Shown here piece by piece: positions 15,428-22,231 of a stretch of 64,000 nucleotides of DNA. Both the position numbers and the translations under genes were made by a program. Below the pieces are notes generated by a model. It saw nothing but the letters and a program-made list of their open reading frames with translations, had not been told where the DNA came from and did no database searches. The DNA comes from Paractinoplanes rishiriensis (GTDB lineage: Bacteria; Actinomycetota; Actinomycetes; Mycobacteriales; Micromonosporaceae). Positions within the stretch are counted from its first letter, which is position 1; each line of letters starts with the position of its first letter. The stretch spans positions 106,549 through 170,548 of the forward strand of contig NZ_BOMV01000048.1 of assembly GCF_016862375.1 (NCBI RefSeq), written 5' to 3'.

Positions 15428-18271
15428 CTAGAACGGCGGCGGCTCGATGTCGCACTCCCCACGTTCCCCCCGCGCCGCCGCCCGCACCTGCGGATGCTCC
15501 GGGCCCAGCGCCGTACGCAGAGCGTTGAGAGCGGGCTCGAGGAGCGCGTTGGCGCCCTGCGGGTCCTGCTCCCGGGTGATGATCCCCAGGTTGATCGCGC
15601 AGATGAGCATGTCGGGGTGCTGGTCGCGCTTGGCCGCGCGGGCGTTCTCCAGCGTGGTGCGCAGCAGCCGGGCGGCCCCCTCGACGTCGTTGTTCACCAC
15701 CAGGTCGTTCGCGAGCCCGACCGCCGCGGCGTGCACGTACGGGTGGCTGACGCCGACCCCGTCCAGCAGCTGCCGGTACGCGGACTCGCAGGTGCGGCGG
15801 GCGGTGTTCCGCTCGCCCATCATCCGCAGGATGATCGCGTGGTTGACCGCGGCGGCCAGGGCCACCGGGTTGGTCTCACCGAACCGGGCGCGATAGGTGT
15901 TCACCGTGCGCAGGCTGGTGGTGTACGTGAGCAGAGGTGCATCGGGCAGCCGGGCGGCCACCGCAACCCGGACCGCGTTCGCGTACGACATCGCGGCGGC
16001 CAGGGTGTTGCCGTTCTCGGAGCCCCACTCGCCCTGGCAGATCAGGTGATGCTGCTGGCTGGCCTTCAGGGCCTCGGCGATCCGGCCGGCCTTACGCAGC
16101 GCGATCGCGGTCGTCCGCGCGGCCAGCATCACGCTCGGGTGCCGCTCGCCCAGCTGGTCGCGCATCGCCGGGAGCATGTCCTCCTGCAGCTGCAGCACCT
16201 GCTCGTACTTGCCGAGGCCGAACAGGTCGCGGGCCAGGTTGGAGATGGCGAAGTGGGTGCGGTAGTCGTTCTCGCCGTGCGCCTGCCGCCAGAGGCGTAC
16301 CAGGTCCTCGTCGATCTCCCGAGCCTTGTCGAACTCGCCGATCGCGCGGTGGCACAGGGCCATGTTGCTCCGGGCGCGCAGCAGCTCGACGTTGTTCGCG
16401 CCGCGGGTCCGCTGGTAGTACTCGATGCGGTAGCGCTCCAGGTTGGCGGCCTTGCCGTAGCTGCCGAGAATCCGGCTCACCATGGCCACGCCGTTCGCGG
16501 TCCGGGCGGTCCGGTCGTTGTTGGCGCCGAACCTCTCGTGGTTGTTGAGCCGGGTCCAGGCCATGTCGTAGAGCCGTTCGGCCTCGGCGTAGCGACCGAG
16601 AGCGACCAGGTTGAGCGCGTACCGGTCGATGCAGGCGAAGGTCTCGTCGTCGTCCCAGACATCGCCGGGGCCGGCCCACGCGCGCCGGGCCTCCGCGGTC
16701 AGCCGCAGGCTGCCGTCGAAGTCGCCGAGCAGGTACAGGTACCGGATCTGGTCGAGCACGACCCGGCGCATCGGCCGAGCCGCGTTCTCCACCAGGCCGG
16801 TCGGACCGATGTGCTGGCCGATCTGGGCGTGCATCTCCCAGGTCAGCGGATCGTCGGGGTCGTGCGGGTTGGCGGCGACCAGCAGCCGGCGGGCGTTGTC
16901 GTAGGCGAGCTGCCGGTCCGGGCCGAGCAGCGAGTCGCGGACGACCAGCTGGACCAGCCGGTGTACCTGCACCTTCTGGCCGCCGTCGGCCGCGGTGAGC
17001 AGGCCGTACCGCTCGAGCAGCTGCAGCGCCGCCTCCAGCTGGGCGTCCTGGGCGAGCACCCGGCCCAGCGGCGGCGGGATGGAGTGCTCCGCCGCGGTAC
17101 GCAGTAGGGCCGGCGAAACCGGCTCGGCGCTCAGGCAGGACAGCATCGCGAGCAGCTGGCCCGCACCCGCCGAGACCCGTTTCACCTCGTCGAACGCGAG
17201 GCCGAAGGCGCCGGCCACGGTCTCCGGGTAGTCCCGTGCCTGACCCTGGCTCAGCACCGCGGTGGCCTGGCGGTCGAGCCGTCGCAGGTATTCCGGCACC
17301 GAGACGTTGGTGGCCGCTCGCATCGCGGACGCCTGCTCGAGCGCCAGCGGCAGGTCGCCCAGCCGGTCGGCGAGCAGGTCGGCGTCGTCGAAGCTGATCC
17401 GGCTGTTGCGTTGCAGCAGGGCGATGCTGTCCTGCCGGGGCAGGACGCCGACCGGCACGGTGCGGCCGTACTCGTTCCAGCTGCCGTCGCGGGTCGTCAC
17501 GATCACGGTGCCCCGGCCGGCGGTCGGCAGGAGTTCGCGGATCTGCTCCGGCCCGATCGCGTTGTCGTAGACCAGCAGCCAGCTGAACGAGGCGCTCTCC
17601 AGCGCACCGAGGAGGTTGAGCACGGTCTGCCCGATGTCGGACTGGCTGATCTCGACCGTCTCGGACAGGCGGTCGGCCAGCGCCGCCAGCGCCGAGCGGG
17701 TCCGCGCCACCTGCTCGGCGACGATCCACCAGACCACGTCGTAGTGGTGACCCTCGCGGTGCACGAACTCGGCGGCCAGGCTCGTCTTGCCGACACCGCT
17801 GAGGCCGTGCAGGATCATCGGCCGCCAGGACTCGGAGTCGGACTCCGAGTCGGACTCCGGCGCGGACTTCATGCGTTCGAGCAGGTCCTCGCGGCCGGTG
17901 AAGCCGGGTTTGCGGGGCGGCACCGAACCGTTCGGCAGTTCCGTCGGGTGCGGTGTCTCGGGCTCGACAGTGGCGACCGGGCTCGGCGGCGCGCTGGCCC
18001 GGCTCTCGTTCCACAGGGCGAGGAAGCGCTGCACCTCGGCCTGCGGGTCGGGACGGTGCGCGGCCATCTCGGCCAGCACCCGGACCACCGGCTCCACCTT
18101 GCTCCATTTCGGGGTGGCGGTGCCGCTCAGCAGACCGTTCACCGTTTCGTGGCTGACCTTCTCGGTCATCTCGTCCCGATCGCGGATTTCACCGCTGATC
18201 CGGCGGTACGACGGTTGACCGGCGGCCCGCCAGAGAATGCGTAACTGCGCAACGAGATCTTCATGCGGCAC
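15428..18271 (-). CDS. fxsT: FxsT-like HTH/NB-ARC/TPR protein (second copy)
   Basis: A 947-residue protein of the FxSxx-COOH-system TPR family and the first gene of the peptide operon. Residues about 1-75 resemble an XRE-type helix-turn-helix (YRRISGEIRDRDEMTEKVSHETVNGLLSG). The NB-ARC P-loop GLSGVGKTSLAAEF lies near 155, with Walker B SWLLVYDNA and LPLAL. TPR repeats run to the end (YAEAERLYDMAWTRL), finishing with GECDIEPPPF. It is about 25-30% alike by eye to the copy at 8374-11367 but has a different N-terminal domain. The GTG at 18271 follows GGGGAG. Family members accompany FxsA and FxsB; their job, perhaps sensing or export control, is not established. Confidence 0.88.
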   Translation of the reverse strand: MPHEDLVAQLRILWRAAGQPSYRRISGEIRDRDEMTEKVSHETVNGLLSGTATPKWSKVEPVVRVLAEMAAHRPDPQAEVQRFLALWNESRASAPPSPVATVEPETPHPTELPNGSVPPRKPGFTGREDLLERMKSAPESDSESDSESWRPMILHGLSGVGKTSLAAEFVHREGHHYDVVWWIVAEQVARTRSALAALADRLSETVEISQSDIGQTVLNLLGALESASFSWLLVYDNAIGPEQIRELLPTAGRGTVIVTTRDGSWNEYGRTVPVGVLPRQDSIALLQRNSRISFDDADLLADRLGDLPLALEQASAMRAATNVSVPEYLRRLDRQATAVLSQGQARDYPETVAGAFGLAFDEVKRVSAGAGQLLAMLSCLSAEPVSPALLRTAAEHSIPPPLGRVLAQDAQLEAALQLLERYGLLTAADGGQKVQVHRLVQLVVRDSLLGPDRQLAYDNARRLLVAANPHDPDDPLTWEMHAQIGQHIGPTGLVENAARPMRRVVLDQIRYLYLLGDFDGSLRLTAEARRAWAGPGDVWDDDETFACIDRYALNLVALGRYAEAERLYDMAWTRLNNHERFGANNDRTARTANGVAMVSRILGSYGKAANLERYRIEYYQRTRGANNVELLRARSNMALCHRAIGEFDKAREIDEDLVRLWRQAHGENDYRTHFAISNLARDLFGLGKYEQVLQLQEDMLPAMRDQLGERHPSVMLAARTTAIALRKAGRIAEALKASQQHHLICQGEWGSENGNTLAAAMSYANAVRVAVAARLPDAPLLTYTTSLRTVNTYRARFGETNPVALAAAVNHAIILRMMGERNTARRTCESAYRQLLDGVGVSHPYVHAAAVGLANDLVVNNDVEGAARLLRTTLENARAAKRDQHPDMLICAINLGIITREQDPQGANALLEPALNALRTALGPEHPQVRAAARGERGECDIEPPPF

Positions 18272-18791
18272 CTGTCACGCTCCCCATAAGTACGCCCGCC
18301 CGCCACGCCGGACCACCGCTCGTCAGCGGTTGCGAGGAGCGGATTGCCCGCCCTCGCCACTCCGTGCCAGAAACTGTCAAGTTCTGAAAAGCAGCATTCC
18401 ACAAGAGAGCGTTCCGACGACAGCCCGTAAAGTTTCGGCAGTTAGCGATTAGGACGTCTCCGTTGACCGCCGTCGATCTTTGGTGGCGCTGATCACTTCG
18501 CTGGCCGGGCACGCTTCCTGCCGTCCCGACCAGGACTTTTCCCTCTGCTGCCGATCTTTCCGGCCGCCTTTTCGATCTCGGTTCGCAACAGAACCGGAGC
18601 GATTCCCAGAGCACCCTCGTTCGGCTCCTTCGGTACGTCCTGTGGTGGACGGACGGGGGGTCGCCGGGCCGGGAAGGGCCTGGTCTCCGGTACTGAACGC
18701 CCGGACACTCGTCCCCCGCAACCCCGCGATGTCGGCCAATCGGGCAAATCACGCCGACTGTCAAGCAACGACAAGTGGATGAGGGCGGCCG
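18272..18791. other. Intergenic region between divergent fxsT and LRR-ROC-COR-TIR genes
   Basis: About 520 bp. Open frames of up to 100 codons occur on both strands (18480-18782 plus, 18493-18774 minus), but their predicted proteins are Arg/Pro/Ser-rich with no domain and no convincing ribosome binding site. The base composition is less GC-rich than the surrounding genes. It probably holds the promoters of both large divergent genes. Confidence 0.5.
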
Positions 18792-21700
18792 ATGCATGTG
18801 GACAGTCACCGGTACGGTCGGTGGGTGGTAGATGACTGGGCGTCCTCGTCCCGATTCGAGCAGGATATCCAGGCCGTCGCCGACGGCCGATCGGACACGC
18901 TCGATCTCGGCCGCAGTTACCACTATGGTGCGCCCCGCGAACTACCCGCCGCCGTTCGCCAACTGACCGGGCTGCGTACGTTGCGGCTGGGCGGCAGCGG
19001 CCTCACCGCGCTGCCGGGCTGGCTGGCCGAGCTGCCGGTGGAGACGATCGACGCGCGTGGGTGCCCGCTGCAGGAGATGCCGCCGATGCCCTGGGTGCGG
19101 TGGGCGCTGGACGCCGGCAAGCTGTACGCGTTCCGCCGGCTGATCGACCCGGGCCGGGTGTACGGCGCGGCCATCGGGCCCGGTGACGACGCCCCGGCCA
19201 TCGCGCACCTGGGCCGGTTGATCGGTGAGCGCCGGCTGAGCCTGACCGAGCTGGTGGTGGAGACGCCGCGGGGGATGCCGTCGGCGACCTGGGCCAACCT
19301 CGCGGAGGTGGACCGGCACCTGGACGAGTTGATCGCGGGGCTGCCGCGGCTGCGGATGTTCGGGATCGTGGACTGTCCGCTGGGCCGGGTGCCGGAGCCG
19401 ATTCGCCGGTTGCGCCATCTGAGCAATCTGCGGTTGTCCGCGGTGCTGCCCGAGGAGGTGCCCGATTGGCTGTTCGAGCTGCCCGCACTGGTGGCGCTCG
19501 ACCTGAGCCACAACCGGCTGCCGCGGTTGCCGGAGACGCTCGGGCGGGCGCAGCGGCTGGCCGAGCTCGATCTCAGTTACAACCCGCTGCGGGAGATCCC
19601 GGACGAGGTGTGGCAGTTGGAGCGGCTCGCGTCGCTCGATCTGTGGGGCTGCCCGATCCAGCGGATACCGGCCGAGATCCTGAAGCTGACCGCGTTGACT
19701 GACCTGCGGGTCGACGAGACCCGGCCGGAGCTGACCGTGCCGCCGCCCGAGGTCACCGCCCGGGGGCTGGATGCGATCAAGAGCTACTGGACGCAGGAAC
19801 GGGCCTCCGGCATGGACTACCTGTCCGAGGCCAAGCTGCTGATCGTCGGTGAGGCCGGTGCCGGCAAGACCACGCTGGCCAAGAAGATCCTGCATCCGTC
19901 GTACCCGCTCAACGTGGGTGAAGGATCGACGCAGGGCATCGCCGTACTCTCCTGGCGTTTTGCCTCCGCGGTCCGGATCGCCGAGGCCGACGGCGAGCGC
20001 GTGCTCGAACGGGACTTCCGGGTCAACATCTGGGATTTCGGCGGGCAGGAGATCTATCACTCCACACACCAGTTCTTCCTGACCAAACGGTCCGTCTACG
20101 TCCTGGTCTCGGACGAGCGCAAGGAGGACACCGACTTCCGGTACTGGCTCGAGGTGGTCAACCTGCTCAGCGACGGCAGCCCGCTGATCATCGTGCAGAA
20201 CCGCAAGCAGGGCCGCATGCAGGAGCTGGACGTGCGGACCCTGCGCCAGGAATACCCGAACCTGGTCGCGACGCTGAGCGTAGACCTGTCCGACAACAGT
20301 GGGCTGGGCCCGACCATCGCCCGGGTGCGCCGGGAACTCGAGCTGCTCCCGCACATCGGCACGGCACTGCCCAAAACATGGCAGGACGTACGCATGGCGC
20401 TGGAGGCGGACGACCGGGAGTACATCACCGAGACCGAGTTCTTCCGGATCTGCGAGGACCACGGGTTCACCCGGCAGACCGACATGAAGCAGCTCGGCGG
20501 CTTCCTGCACGACCTCGGGATCTGCCTGTACTTCCAGGAGGACCCGCTGCTGAGCCGCACCGTGGTGCTGCAGCCGGAGTGGGGCACCGGCGCGGTCTAC
20601 CGGGTGCTCGACGACCCGCAGATCATGGCCAACCGGGGCGTGTTCGACGCCGACGACCTGCGCCGGATCTGGCACGAGCCGATCTACGAGCCGGTCCGCG
20701 ACGAGCTGGTGCGGCTGATGGCGAAGTTCTCGCTGTGCTTCCGGGTCCGGGCCACCGACCGGTACGTGGCGCCGCAGCTGCTGTCCAAGGTGCGCCCGAC
20801 CTATCCGTGGGACGAGCCGAGCGACCTGACCCTGCGCTACCTGTACGACGTGATGCCCAAGGGGATCGTGCACCGGCTGATCGTCGAGCTGCACGACCTG
20901 ATCGAGGACGAGGCGGTCTGGCACACCGGCGTGGTCTTCCAGTACGAGACCGGCCGTGCCGAGGTGATCGAGGACTACCGCCGGCGCCGGCTGCAGATCC
21001 GGTTGGCCGCCCGCAACTCCCGGGTGATGCTCTCGGTCGTCGACCGGGCCCTCAACATGATCCACAAGTCCTATCCGGACCTCAAGGTCGAGCGGTTGCG
21101 CCCGTGCAACTGCGAGGCCTGCGTGGCGGCCGAGGAACCGACCATGTTCAGCATGCGCGAGCTGGTCGACTTCGCCAGGGCCGGACACCCCATCCAATGC
21201 CGTACGAGTCATCAGCTGGTCGACGCGTCCGGCCTGCTCAGTGAGCTGTGGCAGCCGGACGACGGCGGCACGTCGCGGCGGGCGTCCGGGCCGGGCGAGG
21301 TGTTCGTCTCGTACAAGTGGGGCGGGGACGCCGACGACATGGTCGACGAGATGCAGGGCAAGCTGGCCGCGCGCGGGCTGGTGGTCACCCGCGACCGGGA
21401 CGAGTTGCGCTATCGCGATCCGATCCAGCAGTTCATGCGGCGCCTCGGCGCGGGCAAGGCGGTCATCGTGCTGCTCGACGACGCGTACCTGCGCTCGAAA
21501 AATTGCATGTTCGAGCTGACCGAGGTCGCCGACCGCGAGGACTTCCGCCAGTCCGTGTTCCCGATCGTGCTGCCGGACGCCAACATCTTCGACCCGATCG
21601 GCCGGCTCGAGTACGTGCGCTACTGGGAGGACAAGCGGGTCGAACTCGACCAGGCGATGCGGGCGGTCGGTCAGGAGAACCTGCAGGGCATCCGCGAGGA

Positions 21701-21854
21701 ACTCGACCTGTACGAGACGATCCGCAACGCCATCGCCCGGATCACCGACGTGCTGGCCGACATGAACACCCTCACCGCCGCAAAGCACGTCGGCGGCGAT
21801 TTCGCCGAGCTGTATCGGGCACTCGGCGAGAAAGTCGGCGGGCGCACCCAATAA
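18792..21854 (+). CDS. LRR-ROC-COR-TIR protein
   Basis: A 1020-residue signalling protein. Residues about 50-330 are leucine-rich repeats (LVALDLSHNRLPRLPETL, LAELDLSYNPLREIPDEV). A ROC GTPase follows with P-loop GEAGAGKT (353-360) and switch II DFGGQE, then a COR dimerisation domain. The last 200 residues form a TIR domain (EVFVSYKWGG...KNCMFELTEV), with E908 in the position of the catalytic Glu of NAD-cleaving TIRs. Such proteins are roco-type conflict or immunity sensors: the LRR part recognises, ROC-COR switches, TIR acts. The ATG at 18792 is preceded by a G-rich stretch only. It is divergent from the peptide operon; a functional link is inference. Confidence 0.9.
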   Translation: MHVDSHRYGRWVVDDWASSSRFEQDIQAVADGRSDTLDLGRSYHYGAPRELPAAVRQLTGLRTLRLGGSGLTALPGWLAELPVETIDARGCPLQEMPPMPWVRWALDAGKLYAFRRLIDPGRVYGAAIGPGDDAPAIAHLGRLIGERRLSLTELVVETPRGMPSATWANLAEVDRHLDELIAGLPRLRMFGIVDCPLGRVPEPIRRLRHLSNLRLSAVLPEEVPDWLFELPALVALDLSHNRLPRLPETLGRAQRLAELDLSYNPLREIPDEVWQLERLASLDLWGCPIQRIPAEILKLTALTDLRVDETRPELTVPPPEVTARGLDAIKSYWTQERASGMDYLSEAKLLIVGEAGAGKTTLAKKILHPSYPLNVGEGSTQGIAVLSWRFASAVRIAEADGERVLERDFRVNIWDFGGQEIYHSTHQFFLTKRSVYVLVSDERKEDTDFRYWLEVVNLLSDGSPLIIVQNRKQGRMQELDVRTLRQEYPNLVATLSVDLSDNSGLGPTIARVRRELELLPHIGTALPKTWQDVRMALEADDREYITETEFFRICEDHGFTRQTDMKQLGGFLHDLGICLYFQEDPLLSRTVVLQPEWGTGAVYRVLDDPQIMANRGVFDADDLRRIWHEPIYEPVRDELVRLMAKFSLCFRVRATDRYVAPQLLSKVRPTYPWDEPSDLTLRYLYDVMPKGIVHRLIVELHDLIEDEAVWHTGVVFQYETGRAEVIEDYRRRRLQIRLAARNSRVMLSVVDRALNMIHKSYPDLKVERLRPCNCEACVAAEEPTMFSMRELVDFARAGHPIQCRTSHQLVDASGLLSELWQPDDGGTSRRASGPGEVFVSYKWGGDADDMVDEMQGKLAARGLVVTRDRDELRYRDPIQQFMRRLGAGKAVIVLLDDAYLRSKNCMFELTEVADREDFRQSVFPIVLPDANIFDPIGRLEYVRYWEDKRVELDQAMRAVGQENLQGIREELDLYETIRNAIARITDVLADMNTLTAAKHVGGDFAELYRALGEKVGGRTQ

Positions 21855-22148
21855 CTGCCGCATAAAAGCGTTGACGAGGGCCGCGGAGTCGACGATCCTA
21901 GAAGTCCAACACCGCACCGAGTATTTGAGGGGAGTCCGGAAATGAAGTCGCATCGCGTTTGCTCATACTCGGCACTCTCCCTGCCCTGCCTGCCGTCTGA
22001 GCTGCCCCTTCGCGGCGGCGAGGGTGGCAGCGAGTTCGTGCGGTGGAGTGGGTAGAACGCAGCGTCCGCGTCTACGCCGTCCACCTCGAGCCGAGGACCG
22101 GGCGGCTTTTTAATTCCCGCAATGGTGCCGCTGAATGGCGCCTCCATT

Positions 22149-22195
22149 TCCGATTCAGGGTCGGAAGGTTGGGGGTTCGAATCCCTCGCCGGGTA
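22149..22195 (+). tRNA. tRNA 3' half (remnant), possible attachment site
   Basis: The segment has exact class I tRNA spacing for positions 27-73. The anticodon arm is TCCGA-TTCAGGG-TCGGA (22149-22165), with a 5-nt variable loop. The T arm is GGGGG-TTCGAAT-CCCTC (22171-22187). A 7-nt acceptor strand GCCGGGT and discriminator A follow (22188-22195). The 26 bases before it (22123-22148) neither pair with the acceptor nor form a D arm, so the 5' half is missing. The loop reads CAG (Leu), but tRNA-Leu should have a long variable arm. Integrative elements that insert into tRNA genes leave exactly such 3' halves. Confidence 0.5.
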
Positions 22196-22231
22196 CGCAG
22201 TACGGGTTTCCTCCGCGCGGCCTGGGTGGTG

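Noticed and set aside
18480..18782. Possible genes on both strands between fxsT and the TIR protein
   Set aside because: Predicted products are low-complexity without domains and lack convincing ribosome binding sites. Treated as intergenic.
18942..21953. 1003-codon antisense frame across the LRR-ROC-COR-TIR gene
   Set aside because: Low-complexity composition. The plus-strand frame has all LRR, ROC, COR and TIR motifs.
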